Of a stretch of 64,000 nucleotides of DNA, positions 47,226 to 56,945 are shown in pieces. The notes under the pieces are model-generated. The model ran no database searches. It was given only the letters and a program-made list of their open reading frames with translations, and was not told the origin of the DNA. This DNA is from Gammaproteobacteria bacterium UBA2679 (GTDB taxonomy: Bacteria > Pseudomonadota > Gammaproteobacteria > Pseudomonadales > Oleiphilaceae), in the NCBI GenBank assembly GCA_002354735.1, contig DEMD01000003.1, positions 499,511 to 563,510 on the forward strand. The letters run 5' to 3'. How positions within the stretch are numbered: position 1 is the stretch's first letter; each line of letters begins with the position of its first letter. A program made the translations under genes and the position numbers.

Positions 47226-47720
47226 TTACTTACTCAGAAGGCTGGTTAGCATCCAGGCAGCTTCTTCGTGCGCGCCTATTCGCGACGTCAGAAGATCAGC
47301 CGTGAATACGTCGTCGTGCTTGTCGGCCTCTTCAACTGCCTTGCGCATCTGCTCCGAAAGCTTGTGGTGATCAGCAGCTAGCTCCTTGATCATGTCTTCC
47401 GCACTCGGTAAGCCAGACACATCCTCGACCACGCTGTTTTGCATGTAGCTGGTCAGACCAACCGGTGTCGGAAAACCCAGGGCCCTGACCCGCTCTGCGA
47501 TCTCATCGATGGCAGCTGCGATATCCTGATACTGCTCGTCCGTTAGTTTGTGAACGGCATAGAAGAGCGGGCCTACCACGTTCCAGTGATAGGCGTGAAT
47601 CTTGTGATACAGCACGTACGAAGTGGCGAGAACCTCGCCAAGGCGCTTGCTCAGTGCCTTGCGGTCATCACGGTTCACGGCACTCTTGATTTCTGTTTCC
47701 TTGGTCGCCTGATTAGCCAT
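47226..47720 (-). CDS. dps: Dps ferritin-like DNA-protecting protein
   Basis: This 164-residue protein has the ferroxidase helix (KIHAYHWNVVGPLFYAVHKL) and partner helix (DIAAAIDEIAERVRALG). Dps forms a dodecamer that oxidises and stores iron, using H2O2, and can coat DNA in stationary phase. The ATG has AGGAG six bases upstream. It stands alone, with no OxyR-type gene beside it. Confidence 0.94.
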   Translation of the reverse strand: MANQATKETEIKSAVNRDDRKALSKRLGEVLATSYVLYHKIHAYHWNVVGPLFYAVHKLTDEQYQDIAAAIDEIAERVRALGFPTPVGLTSYMQNSVVEDVSGLPSAEDMIKELAADHHKLSEQMRKAVEEADKHDDVFTADLLTSRIGAHEEAAWMLTSLLSK

Positions 47721-47849
47721 TAACTTCTCCTCTTGCGGTTCTGGCCTTGATAGCCAACTGAATTACCTGAGGAGATATACGGTGATTTCAGCAGGAGATA
47801 TCACCGCCGAATACCCGTCCGCTTAAACGGGTCAAGCTAACTGGCCGAT

Positions 47850-49019
47850 TTACTCCTGAGCTGCGACAGCTGGCGTATTATCGAGGCGCCGCAAGGTTGT
47901 CGCCTTCAGCGGGTCGAGCGATTCCTTTCCATTGCGAATTTCAAAATGAAGATTGGTACTGGTGGCGAGCCCACTGCGGCCGACTTCGCCAACCTTGTCA
48001 CCCTGCCGAACACGACTGCCCGGCTTCAGGCCGGCACTGATTTTGGACAGGTGAGCGTAAATGGTCTCCATGCCACCAGCATGTTCAATCCGAACGACCC
48101 TGCCAAAGCCGCCTTCACGGCCCGCCCGGGTGACCTTGCCGCCGGCCACTGCAAAAACAGCATCACCGCGATTGGCGGCAAAGTCGACGCCCTTATGCAT
48201 CATCCAGCCGGCGAGCACTGGGTGTTTCCGACGCCCGAAGGCTGAAGACAGCCGTGCATCATGCACGGGCAGCAGAAGTGAAAGCACGATTTTACCATTC
48301 TTGCTGATAACCAGCTTCTGCTCACTCCCCTCGCCAATCCGATTGACTTCAAACAGGCCCTTGCTGGTCTGCACGCTTGCGGCATTGATTGCCCGAGGAA
48401 TTCGCTTCCGCTGACCATCGTAGGTGTAAATGGCTTCTTCATACCGGAGACTGATTTCTTCGCCCCCAGCAAAATCACGTTTGAAATCAACATGGGCCTC
48501 GAGCGTCTCGGAAAGCTCGAGGATAACTTCCGGAGAGACACCTGCCTCCACAGCCGAGTCGATGACACTGCCGGACACAGTGAATTCTACAGACACGGTG
48601 CGTATCTGGGGGACCAACTGGGCAAACTGGGATACCGTCACATCGTTCACCAGCGTCGCCTCGGCCATGCCACCGAAACCGAGATCCAGCAGCACCCTGA
48701 ACGAGCTTGAATCGTTGACGCCCTCGAGATTTCTCTCAACCTGGACAACCTGACCTGGCTTTATCGTCTTCAGATCGAGATGCTGCGCGAGGGCCTGGTT
48801 AACCTTATAGGCCTGCTGACCGTTCATACCCGCGGCATTGAGTGCCTTGGCAAGCGTATCGCCCGACTTGATCTGGTAGCTGAAGCGTTCTGCCGCAATC
48901 GCTGTATTGAAGGTCTGCACGGCCAGAAGCGCGGCCGTGAGGCCCACGCCATGGCATAAACGGCGAAGCATGCTGAACTTAGGCAGGCTCGGTACAGCCC
49001 GGGGAAAGTTGTCTCTCAT
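47850..49019 (-). CDS. periplasmic M23 peptidoglycan endopeptidase (MepM-like)
   Basis: This 389-residue protein has an N-terminal hydrophobic segment (GVGLTAALLAVQTFNTAIAA), a LysM-like/OapA region (YQIKSGDTLAKALNAAGMNG) and a helical middle. The M23 domain shows MMHKGVDFAA, IYAHLS and NLHFEIRNG. MepM-type enzymes cut D,D-cross-links to allow wall growth. The start may be 49019 or the Met at 48971; the longer form resembles E. coli MepM with a short cytoplasmic tail. It is separated from the amidase gene by 173 bases with no gene seen. Confidence 0.9.
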   Translation of the reverse strand: MRDNFPRAVPSLPKFSMLRRLCHGVGLTAALLAVQTFNTAIAAERFSYQIKSGDTLAKALNAAGMNGQQAYKVNQALAQHLDLKTIKPGQVVQVERNLEGVNDSSSFRVLLDLGFGGMAEATLVNDVTVSQFAQLVPQIRTVSVEFTVSGSVIDSAVEAGVSPEVILELSETLEAHVDFKRDFAGGEEISLRYEEAIYTYDGQRKRIPRAINAASVQTSKGLFEVNRIGEGSEQKLVISKNGKIVLSLLLPVHDARLSSAFGRRKHPVLAGWMMHKGVDFAANRGDAVFAVAGGKVTRAGREGGFGRVVRIEHAGGMETIYAHLSKISAGLKPGSRVRQGDKVGEVGRSGLATSTNLHFEIRNGKESLDPLKATTLRRLDNTPAVAAQE

Positions 49020-49192
49020 GTGGTTTAGTCTAGTTCCATTTATGTGAAATGGCTCGGCCTGTCTCTACACTGAATATAGACACAGAGCAGACGAAGGCCC
49101 GGAGCGGTGAGTCGTAAAATCATGAACAGGTGGTTAGCAAGGATAGCGGCGACAGACGGGCGGCCCAATGACCGCCGTTGGCGACGCCATCA

Positions 49193-50698
49193 TCACGACG
49201 ACGGAATTTGCAGAACCTGCCCCACCAGCAGGCGGGAACTATTGAGCTTGTTGAGGCGCATCAGCTCCTCGATACTGCTATTGGTTTCCACTGCGATCCG
49301 GCTGAGCGTGTCACCCTGCCGGATTGTCCGGGTAATCGATACCGCTGCGCGATCCGATCGACCTGAAACCAGACTTTCTGTTTCCCGCGCCCGTTCTGCT
49401 GCAATGAAAGCGGCCGGGTTCTTCTGATAGGCCAACAGACTGCCTGGTGGCGGTGTCGACCAGAAATAGTCATGAACACCCTTGGCGATCGCAGCCGCTA
49501 TCTTCTGCTGATAGGCCGGTGTGTTCAATCGTCCCGACTCCGCAGGATTTGAAATGAAGCCGGTTTCGACGAGCAACGAAGGGATATCAGGATTTTTCAG
49601 CACCACAAAACCAGCCTGCTCGACGCTCCGCTTGTGCAGTTTTGCGAAGGAACCGAGTGACTTGAGTATGTTGCCACCAGCATGAACGCTGGCCTTCATG
49701 CTGGCAGTCATGGAAAGATCCAGCAGTACGCTGGCCAGTACGGCATCCTTGTCGCCAAGCGTGACGCTACCGGTTCCACCGATGAGATCGCTTGAGTTTT
49801 CTTTCGCAGCCAGCCAGCGTGCCGTCTCACTCGTGGCCCCGCTCTTCGAGAGTGCATAAACCGAAGCACCGTGTGCACGACGATCGTTGAAAGCGTCTGC
49901 GTGAACTGAAATGAGAATGTCCGCATTATACTTTCTGGCGATTTCAGTGCGGGTACGTAGCGGAATGAAGGTGTCATCACTTCTCGTAAGCTGCGCTGTG
50001 TACCCGGGTTGATCATTGAGAAGCCGCTGCAGCTCACGCGAAATTTTCAGAACTACATCCTTCTCGCGCACGTTTCGCGCGCCAATCGCGCCGGGGTCCT
50101 TGCCGCCGTGCCCAGGATCGATGACAACGACGATATCCCGTTTTTCGAGCCCAGGCGCCTCCAGCGCGGCCGCTGTAGTGGAGCTCTGGCCAAGCCCACC
50201 CTGCCTGGCTACAGTGGTCTGGGCGCGGCTCTCACGTGTCGCTGTCTTTTCGGCACCTGCATCTCGCGGAATATCAATGACCAGCCGGTGACCAAACTCG
50301 CCCTCCGGGCCCAGCACAAAGCTGCGCGCGTTCGCAGTGTGGTTCAGTTCGAGCACGATGCGCAGGTCCTTGTTGCTCCTCACGGCACTGCGCAGGCTGG
50401 AGATCGGCGTACCCGAGAAGTCGAGCTTGTCAGGGTCGACTTTCAGACGGGCATTGGCCAGATCAATGACCAGCCGGTTTGGCTTCTGTAGCTCAAAAAC
50501 GTTATGTACAGTTGAAGAATCAAGATCAAGGACAATTCGGGAGGCGCTGCTGCCAGCCCATATCCTGATGTTTTCGACCTCAGCCGCAGACGCACTGGTC
50601 GCAGCGAAAATGAACGAAAACAGTATGACCAGACACCGGTTCGACATGCGTCCAGGGCCGTGCTTTACGCGGCCGGCATGCCTATTGAATGGCGACAT
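49193..50698 (-). CDS. amiB: N-acetylmuramoyl-L-alanine amidase (AmiB/AmiC type)
   Basis: This 501-residue protein has a signal peptide, an AMIN domain (RIWAGSSASRIVLDL), a zinc amidase_3 domain (DPGHGGKDPGAIG, REKDVVLKI, SVHADAFNDR and VETGFISNP) and a C-terminal LysM (TIRQGDTLSRIAVETN). It cleaves septal peptidoglycan during daughter-cell separation and is normally activated by EnvC/NlpD. The ATG at 50698 is chosen for AGGAAA seven bases upstream. This overlaps the tsaE end by 17 bases; a later Met at 50647 is possible. Confidence 0.92.
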   Translation of the reverse strand: MSPFNRHAGRVKHGPGRMSNRCLVILFSFIFAATSASAAEVENIRIWAGSSASRIVLDLDSSTVHNVFELQKPNRLVIDLANARLKVDPDKLDFSGTPISSLRSAVRSNKDLRIVLELNHTANARSFVLGPEGEFGHRLVIDIPRDAGAEKTATRESRAQTTVARQGGLGQSSTTAAALEAPGLEKRDIVVVIDPGHGGKDPGAIGARNVREKDVVLKISRELQRLLNDQPGYTAQLTRSDDTFIPLRTRTEIARKYNADILISVHADAFNDRRAHGASVYALSKSGATSETARWLAAKENSSDLIGGTGSVTLGDKDAVLASVLLDLSMTASMKASVHAGGNILKSLGSFAKLHKRSVEQAGFVVLKNPDIPSLLVETGFISNPAESGRLNTPAYQQKIAAAIAKGVHDYFWSTPPPGSLLAYQKNPAAFIAAERARETESLVSGRSDRAAVSITRTIRQGDTLSRIAVETNSSIEELMRLNKLNSSRLLVGQVLQIPSS

Positions 50699-51209
50699 CA
50701 GTGTTTTCCTGTAAGGTTTGTGCAATATCCTGCGTCAGTGTATCAGCCGCCTCGTCCAGTGTAACAGTGCGACGATGGCCATCGAAACTGAAGCAGAGGC
50801 TAATATCCGGAGATGGCAGTACCTCCTGCCCTCGTTCCGGCCATTCGACGACATTCAGTAATGCCCGCCGCAGGCCCTGAGCGGGTTCCTGGTCTGGCAC
50901 AACAAAGTAGTCCCTGATACCCATGTACTCGAGCTCCTCAGGATCATCCAGGCGATACAGATCGAAATGGTTCACGCTGAGGGTGTCGAGCTCGTAGGTT
51001 TCCACGAGCGTATAGGTGGGGCTCTTCACATTCCCAGCGAAGCCAAAGTGCTTGAGCAGATGCTGGGAAAAAGTGGTCTTGCCACTGCCAAGGTCTCCCT
51101 TGAGATAGACGGTCACAAGGCCGGTCTGGTTCATGACCAGCTGCAGCTTCGCCGCGCAGACTGCAGCAAACTGATCAAGCGCGGAAATAGTATCGATAAT
51201 CACTTTCAT
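50682..51209 (-). CDS. tsaE: TsaE, tRNA t6A biosynthesis ATPase
   Basis: This 175-residue protein has the P-loop LKGDLGSGKTTFSQHLL and the family motif VKSPTYTLVETYEL. With TsaB, TsaC and TsaD it makes the t6A37 modification of ANN-decoding tRNAs. It overlaps nnr by four bases and the amidase by 17, the usual nnr-tsaE-amiB order. Confidence 0.95.
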   Translation of the reverse strand: MKVIIDTISALDQFAAVCAAKLQLVMNQTGLVTVYLKGDLGSGKTTFSQHLLKHFGFAGNVKSPTYTLVETYELDTLSVNHFDLYRLDDPEELEYMGIRDYFVVPDQEPAQGLRRALLNVVEWPERGQEVLPSPDISLCFSFDGHRRTVTLDEAADTLTQDIAQTLQENTDVAIQ

Positions 51210-52804
51210 AGCGCCTGCACCACGCGCGCTGCCGTCACGGCAGGCTCCTGAGTGTGGGCCTGTAGCGTCTCGACGGCTTCGAGTTGCAGATGCAACGCGC
51301 GCACCGCGGCTTGCCAGGCAGGCAGACCCTGCGCCAACTGTGCCGCGAGCAGGCCGGTGAGAACGTCGCCCATACCACCGCTAGCCAGCGCTGGATGTGC
51401 AGATGCCACCACAGCCACTTTGGTACGCCGATCTCCAGAGTCTGATGATTCGGGCCAGGCTACCAGGCCGCCCGCACCTTTGAGCAGGACACAGCACCCA
51501 TAGCCCTGACACAGTCGAACCACCGATTCGAATCTGTCTGCGTTGATTGTTGCCGCTGTCGAGTTGCCTTCGGGGTAAAGCGCATTCATAAGTGTGGCCG
51601 CTTCTCCAGGGTGCGGCGTGAGACAGACCCTGGGACCGAGTTCACATGGCTGCTTTGCCAGCTGGTTCAGGCCATCGGCATCGATCACACAGGGCAACTG
51701 CCTCTCCTGAACGGCGCTGAGAACGGTTTGCCAGCACATCTGCCCCCATGGCTCCCGCCCCAGCCCAGGCCCAATGGCGATACAGCTAGCGGCCTCGAGC
51801 ATCTTGCATAGCGCTGAGCGATTCTCCACCCCACGCCACATTATTTCGGGTGAACGGCTCAAGCCGGCGGTCACGTGGGCGCTGCGTGTCGCACTCATGA
51901 CCACGCCGGCACCGCCACGCGAGCAGCTTTCGGCTGTGAGCAGAATGGCGCCCCCCATGCCCTCGTCGCCACCGGCACAGAGAACCTTGCCGAAATTGCC
52001 TTTGTGAGAGACCGGTGAACGCGCAGGCAGAAACTGCAGGGCCTGTTTTCTTCCGATGAGCATATAATCTGTAGCATCAGCTGCAGTCTCGGCTTCAAAG
52101 CCAAGTGGCTCGAGCTGCAACTCACCAACAAACTCGGCGGCCTGGTGAGTTACCAGGCCCTTCTTCAATGCAATGAATGTGCAGGTGAGATCAGCGCGAA
52201 CAGCCGTGTCCATCGCAGCACCAAGCTCGCAGTCGAGACCAGAGGGACAATCGACGGCAAACACCGGCCTGGCACTCTCATTGATGAGCCGGATAAGATC
52301 CGGGCCAGGGAATTTGAGCTCGCCCTGGAGGCCAATACCGTACAATGCATCGACGACGAGGTCTCCACTCAGCTCGAGTCTTGCTCCCTCTTTGAACAGA
52401 CACTCCTCGAACTCAGCCACCGCACCATCCGCATCGACATTGGCGCGGAGTTCGCGAAAGGCTTCGCTACGATCGTTCAATTCGGCATGCACTGCCTCGA
52501 GGCTGCTGACATCAAGGCCATAAACCAGCTGTACTGCGATGCCATGCTGCAAAGCCAGTCGGGCCATGACCAATCCGTCGCCACCATTATTACCACCACC
52601 GACTACAATGCTCAGGCGCTTGCAATCTGGCCAGCGCTTACGAAGCAGCCGAAAAGCGGCTCTCGCCGCCATTTGCATCAGCGCGAAGTCACCGTGTTGC
52701 TCGCACAAACGGGCATCGATTTCGCGCAGCTGCGCGATTCCGTACACTGGTAGCGGCTGGGTGAACGTTCGACCAGCCGAATTTGCCCGACTATAGATTC
52801 TCAT
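51206..52804 (-). CDS. nnr: bifunctional NAD(P)HX epimerase/dehydratase
   Basis: This 532-residue protein is a fusion of the epimerase (YjeF_N domain with VVGGGNNGGDGLVMARLAL and VDALYGIGLQG) and the ADP-dependent dehydratase (carbohydrate kinase-like domain with GPGLGREPWG and ALASGGMGDVLTGLLAAQLA). It repairs hydrated NADH and NADPH. It is divergent from queG across 115 bases. Confidence 0.95.
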   Translation of the reverse strand: MRIYSRANSAGRTFTQPLPVYGIAQLREIDARLCEQHGDFALMQMAARAAFRLLRKRWPDCKRLSIVVGGGNNGGDGLVMARLALQHGIAVQLVYGLDVSSLEAVHAELNDRSEAFRELRANVDADGAVAEFEECLFKEGARLELSGDLVVDALYGIGLQGELKFPGPDLIRLINESARPVFAVDCPSGLDCELGAAMDTAVRADLTCTFIALKKGLVTHQAAEFVGELQLEPLGFEAETAADATDYMLIGRKQALQFLPARSPVSHKGNFGKVLCAGGDEGMGGAILLTAESCSRGGAGVVMSATRSAHVTAGLSRSPEIMWRGVENRSALCKMLEAASCIAIGPGLGREPWGQMCWQTVLSAVQERQLPCVIDADGLNQLAKQPCELGPRVCLTPHPGEAATLMNALYPEGNSTAATINADRFESVVRLCQGYGCCVLLKGAGGLVAWPESSDSGDRRTKVAVVASAHPALASGGMGDVLTGLLAAQLAQGLPAWQAAVRALHLQLEAVETLQAHTQEPAVTAARVVQAL

Positions 52805-52866
52805 GGATGCTCACAGGATGCCCAATACCACCTTCATCAATCAGAAATAACATGAATATAAACCGC

Positions 52867-52885
52867 TATGCTTCTGTAAAGCATA
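52867..52885. other. inverted repeat between nnr and queG
   Basis: TATGCTT-CTGTA-AAGCATA is a perfect seven-base stem in the divergent intergenic region, 34 bases before queG. It may be a regulator site or a 5' leader hairpin. Confidence 0.35.
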
Positions 52886-52919
52886 ACAAAGCCCAGCAGA
52901 AAGTACAGAATACAACCAG

Positions 52920-54053
52920 ATGACCGATCTTCGCGAAGCACCGTCCGCTGATCCTCTGATTATGCGTGAACTCCGCAGAAAACTTGATATCTGGGCCAAT
53001 GAGCTGGGTTTTCAACAGCTTGGTGTTTCCGGCATACAGCTTGGCGACCACCCTGAAGCCTTGCAACGCTGGCTCGACAAGGGCTATCACGGGCAGATGT
53101 CCTACATGGCAGAACGTGCATCGCTACGGGCGGCGCCAGAGACGCTGTTTGAAAATGCGGCCAGTATCATTTCGGTCAGGATGGACTTCTGGCCTGCGAA
53201 GCGCGCGAAGAAAGGGCTGCCTCCCGCACTCGACGACGGTGAAACCGCCTATGTGGCAAGCTATGCTCTCGGGCGCGACTATCACAAGCTGATGCGCTCA
53301 CGCCTGAAGAAGCTCGCCGATCGAGTACGTGATTTCGCTGGCGACTACGACATGCGGCCGTTTGTGGACAGCGCGCCCGTGCTGGAACGTGGTGTTGCCC
53401 AACAGGCAGGCCTCGGCTGGATCGGCAAGAATACCATGCTGATCAATCCGGCTGCCGGCTCACATTTTTTCCTGGGCGAGCTGTTCACTAGCCTGCCCTT
53501 ACCCGCCGACAAGCCCTTTACGGACCAGCACTGTGGCAGCTGCCGGGCGTGTCTTGATGTCTGCCCGACCTCGGCGTTTCCTGAGCCAGGCGTACTCGAT
53601 GCCCGTCGCTGCATTTCCTATCTCACCATCGAACATCGCGGCAGTATCGACGAAGCGTTACGCCCGCTAATGGGCAACCGGGTGTTTGGCTGTGACGACT
53701 GTCAGGCCATCTGTCCCTGGAACAAATTTGCCCATTTCACCAAAGAGGCGGATTTTCATCCGCGTCAGCAGATTAGCGACAGGAAGATGGTAGAGCTTTT
53801 CAACTGGAGCGAGGAAACCTTTCTCAAGCAGACCGAAGGCTCAGCCATTAGACGAACAGGCTATGAAAGCTGGCTGAGGAACCTCGCGATTGGCCTTGGC
53901 AATGCCCTGGCCGGACGTGGCGTACTCGGTAAAGCGGCGCCGATGGCCGACAAAGATGCCATCCGACGCGCTTTGGAGACGCGCCTGGATCATGAGTCAG
54001 CGGTAGTCCGTGAACATGTGCGCTGGGCGCTCAGCCAGCAGGCTCCATCTTGA
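52920..54053 (+). CDS. queG: epoxyqueuosine reductase QueG
   Basis: This 377-residue protein has the [4Fe-4S] motifs [16 protein letters not shown] and [11 protein letters not shown] and a cobalamin-binding N-terminal half ([20 protein letters not shown]). It carries out the last step of queuosine synthesis on tRNA. No clear ribosome site precedes the ATG at 52920, and the Met at residue 15 is an alternative. Its last 23 bases overlap the convergent orn gene. Confidence 0.95.
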   Translation: MTDLREAPSADPLIMRELRRKLDIWANELGFQQLGVSGIQLGDHPEALQRWLDKGYHGQMSYMAERASLRAAPETLFENAASIISVRMDFWPAKRAKKGLPPALDDGETAYVASYALGRDYHKLMRSRLKKLADRVRDFAGDYDMRPFVDSAPVLERGVAQQAGLGWIGKNTMLINPAAGSHFFLGELFTSLPLPADKPFTDQHCGSCRACLDVCPTSAFPEPGVLDARRCISYLTIEHRGSIDEALRPLMGNRVFGCDDCQAICPWNKFAHFTKEADFHPRQQISDRKMVELFNWSEETFLKQTEGSAIRRTGYESWLRNLAIGLGNALAGRGVLGKAAPMADKDAIRRALETRLDHESAVVREHVRWALSQQAPS

Positions 54054-54612
54054 TGAAGTGATCCCGGTACCAGGCCAGTTCGGCGATCGACTCACGAATG
54101 TCATCAAGGGCAGCATGGGTGTTGCGTTTGCTGAAGCCCTTGAGAATGTCAGGACGCCAACGGCCTGCAAGCTCCTTGAGCGTACTGACATCGAGATTGC
54201 GATAATGAAAATAATCTTCCAGTGCCGGCATGTAATTCGCCAGAAAGCGCCTGTCCTGACAGATACTGTTCCCACACATGGGTGAGCCACCTTTAGCAAC
54301 GTGACGCGAAATGAACTCGATCATGGCCTGTTCTGCCGCAGTCTCAGTGAGACGACTGTTGCGAACACGCTCTGTCAGACCGTTCTGACCGTGCGTGCGT
54401 TGGCACCACTCATCCATGCCATCGAGCACGGCGTCGCTCTGATGCACGACCAGGACTTCGCTTTCCTCTATGATCTCAAGTTGTGAATTGGTCACGATGG
54501 CAGCCATTTCAATGATGCGGTCCCGAGTCGGGTCCAGTCCCGTCATCTCGAGATCTATCCACACCAACAGCTTTTCACCGCTCTTGCCCTGCGCTGCCTG
54601 ATCCATTGCCAT
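54031..54612 (-). CDS. orn: oligoribonuclease
   Basis: This 193-residue DEDDh exonuclease ([58 protein letters not shown]) degrades 2-5-mer RNA and pGpG, the cyclic di-GMP breakdown product. That links it functionally to the diguanylate cyclase found in this window, though many cyclases would feed it. It is divergent from rsgA. Confidence 0.97.
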   Translation of the reverse strand: MAMDQAAQGKSGEKLLVWIDLEMTGLDPTRDRIIEMAAIVTNSQLEIIEESEVLVVHQSDAVLDGMDEWCQRTHGQNGLTERVRNSRLTETAAEQAMIEFISRHVAKGGSPMCGNSICQDRRFLANYMPALEDYFHYRNLDVSTLKELAGRWRPDILKGFSKRNTHAALDDIRESIAELAWYRDHFIKMEPAG

Positions 54613-54761
54613 ACCTTGCCCCTGATTTGTACGATTGACCGTCTGAACACATCAGGCGGTTTTCACGCCCGCCTTCATTGATTGAGTTATAGTGGCTGCA
54701 ATCGACAGGAATGCCAACCCGCTTGATAATCCTGTCACTATTGCTGCCCCCGGAGTGTGAT

Positions 54762-55844
54762 TTGGCCAAACGTAGACTGACAGTACAGCAGAAGCGCCGC
54801 ATCGAAGGGCGTCAGCAGCAACATGGTGCCTTGCAAAGCAAGGGCGACAGGGTGAGTGACGACAGTCTCGAGCCGCCACGCGAAGGGCTTATCGTCAGTA
54901 ACCATGGTCAGAAGCTATTGGTCGCGGAACTTGAGTCCGATGCTGATGGCGTGGCACACCCGGTACTCGACATCGCACGCATGTACCGCTGCCACGCCCG
55001 CAGCAATCTCCCGCCAGTAGTGGCTGGAGACCGGGTGGTTTTCCAGGTGGAACGCAAGCCCGCCAGCGAAAAACTCACCGGGGTCGTCAGTGCGCTTATG
55101 GAGCGGCGCAGTCTGCTATCCAGACCGGACAAATTCGGCCGTCTGAAGCCAGTCGCCGCGAATGTCGACAGAATCTGCGTCGTCGTCGCACCGCTGCCAG
55201 AGCCGCACTTCAACCTCACTGACCGCTATATCGTGGCTGCTGAGCTCTCTGGTGCCGCGCCACTGATCATTTTCAACAAGGCGGATCTTGTAGCCGATGA
55301 TCCATCTTCACGAGTGCACGAGATGCGCGAGCTCTATACCTCGCTTGGCTACGATTGCATTCTCGTGTCCGCAAAGTCCAAAACAGGTACGGCTGAACTG
55401 CTTGCGTTGCTCGATGGCACAACTGCCATTCTCTGCGGCCAGTCCGGGGTTGGCAAAAGTGCGTTGGCTAAGCTGCTGATAGACGATGAAGAGGCTAGTG
55501 AAATTGCCATCGGTGCGCTGTCCGAAGCGGTCATAAAGGGTCGGCATACAACTACTGCCGCAAGGCTGTACCGACTCAGAGCTGGAGAAGGGTTTCTGAT
55601 CGATTCGCCAGGTGTGCGGGAATTTGGCCTCTGGCACCTGGAACAGACCGATCTTACGCATGGCTTCATCGAGTTTCGGCCCTTCCTCGGCCAGTGCCGG
55701 TTCAGCGACTGCAGCCATACTCACGAGCCGGATTGCGCAATTCTCAAGGCGCTGGAGGACGGCCACATCGATCCGCGACGCTGGAACAGTTACCGTGCGA
55801 CCGCGGATTCGCTCGACATGTTCGAGATCCGGCCTGAAGCCTGA
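54762..55844 (+). CDS. rsgA: ribosome small-subunit-dependent GTPase RsgA
   Basis: This 360-residue circularly permuted GTPase has an OB-like N-terminus, NKAD (G4) before GQSGVGKSALAK (G1) and DSPGVREFGL (G3). A zinc motif near the end is CRFSDCSHTHEPDC. It helps 30S maturation. The TTG at 54762 with GGAG six bases upstream gives MAKRRLTVQQ, the family start; an ATG at 54711 would add unrelated residues. It is convergent with motB across 18 bases. Confidence 0.95.
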   Translation: MAKRRLTVQQKRRIEGRQQQHGALQSKGDRVSDDSLEPPREGLIVSNHGQKLLVAELESDADGVAHPVLDIARMYRCHARSNLPPVVAGDRVVFQVERKPASEKLTGVVSALMERRSLLSRPDKFGRLKPVAANVDRICVVVAPLPEPHFNLTDRYIVAAELSGAAPLIIFNKADLVADDPSSRVHEMRELYTSLGYDCILVSAKSKTGTAELLALLDGTTAILCGQSGVGKSALAKLLIDDEEASEIAIGALSEAVIKGRHTTTAARLYRLRAGEGFLIDSPGVREFGLWHLEQTDLTHGFIEFRPFLGQCRFSDCSHTHEPDCAILKALEDGHIDPRRWNSYRATADSLDMFEIRPEA

Positions 55845-55862
55845 ATAACAGTTGTTCCCAGA

Positions 55863-56945
55863 CTACCAGGCCAGACTGTCCGGAGCTGGTTCGGCAGGTA
55901 CAGGTTTGCTTGGTGCCGGACGGGCGGGCTGCTCTTCCCGGTCCTGAGTCAGGCCACGGCCGTCCAGTCGCTGCAGGATATCGTCCGTGGATCTCGCGGC
56001 GGCACTGCTTGATCTACCAGCAGCCCCACTGGGTTTGGCAACTGGAGGGGGAACCGGTGGGGACGCCTCCGGCAGGATCTGGTCCCTGCCCGGCTTCACC
56101 TGTTCAGCATCCTCCATGATGAGTGCTGCCCGCCTGTTGAGCACCAGGATCGTGATGCGACGATTGATCGGATTGTAGGGCTCGGTGCTGTCGTACAGCG
56201 ATGAAGACGCCAGACCGACTACGCGGGAAATGTGGTCTTCAGGCAAACCCCCTTCCACTAGCGCTCTGCGAGCCGCATTGGCTCTATCCGACGACAGCTC
56301 CCAGTTCGAGTAGCCTGCAAAACCAGGAAATGGTCTGGCATCGGTATGCCCCGAAACGACCAGGCGGTTATCGACCCGCGAAATGGTCGGAGCCAGCTCA
56401 TTGATGATCTCGCGTGAGTATTCCTTCAATTCAGCCGAACCCGTGTCGAACATCGGCCTGCCTTGCTTATCGACGATCTGGATACGCAGGCCCTCGTCTG
56501 TGATGTCGAGCTTCAGCTGATCCTTGTACTCCCGTAGCGTGGGGCTCCGCTCAATCTGCTCCAGAATCACGTTCATCAGTGAATACAGCTTGCGATGCTC
56601 CACCTGATCCACGATGTCCTGAGCCTGACTTTCTTCGAGCTTGATTTCGGGTTGGCTGATAGGAATGGCATCGGGATCATCTACCACCTGAATCGATACT
56701 GCCCCGCCGAGGTCGATCACTGATGGACTGCCGCCTTCGGTGAAGCCGATGGGGTCTTCGAAGTAGCTGGATATCGCCTCCTTCTGTTCTGGCGACGCCG
56801 ATTCACTCAGCCATAGCACCAGAAAGAAAGCCATCATCGCCACGGCAAAATCGGCGAAAGCGACTTTCCAGGCGCCCCCGTGCGGCTTGCCCTTCTTGAC
56901 GATGCGCCGAACGATAATCGGCTGGGGCTGGTTCAGCTGCTTCAT
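55863..56945 (-). CDS. motB: flagellar stator protein MotB
   Basis: This 360-residue protein has an N-terminal membrane helix with proton-binding D32 (AFADFAVAMMAFFLVLWL) and an OmpA-like peptidoglycan-binding domain (RLVVSGHTDARPFPGFAGYS ... NWELSSDRANAAR). The C-terminal tail is long and rich in Pro, Ser and Ala (about 290-360). It anchors the first stator set. Its ATG overlaps the motA stop by four bases. Confidence 0.95.
   Translation of the reverse strand: MKQLNQPQPIIVRRIVKKGKPHGGAWKVAFADFAVAMMAFFLVLWLSESASPEQKEAISSYFEDPIGFTEGGSPSVIDLGGAVSIQVVDDPDAIPISQPEIKLEESQAQDIVDQVEHRKLYSLMNVILEQIERSPTLREYKDQLKLDITDEGLRIQIVDKQGRPMFDTGSAELKEYSREIINELAPTISRVDNRLVVSGHTDARPFPGFAGYSNWELSSDRANAARRALVEGGLPEDHISRVVGLASSSLYDSTEPYNPINRRITILVLNRRAALIMEDAEQVKPGRDQILPEASPPVPPPVAKPSGAAGRSSSAAARSTDDILQRLDGRGLTQDREEQPARPAPSKPVPAEPAPDSLAW

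Noticed and set aside
52145..52753. Open frame of 202 codons opposite nnr
   Set aside because: The nnr frame has clear catalytic motifs; this frame has no recognisable domain and lies wholly inside it.
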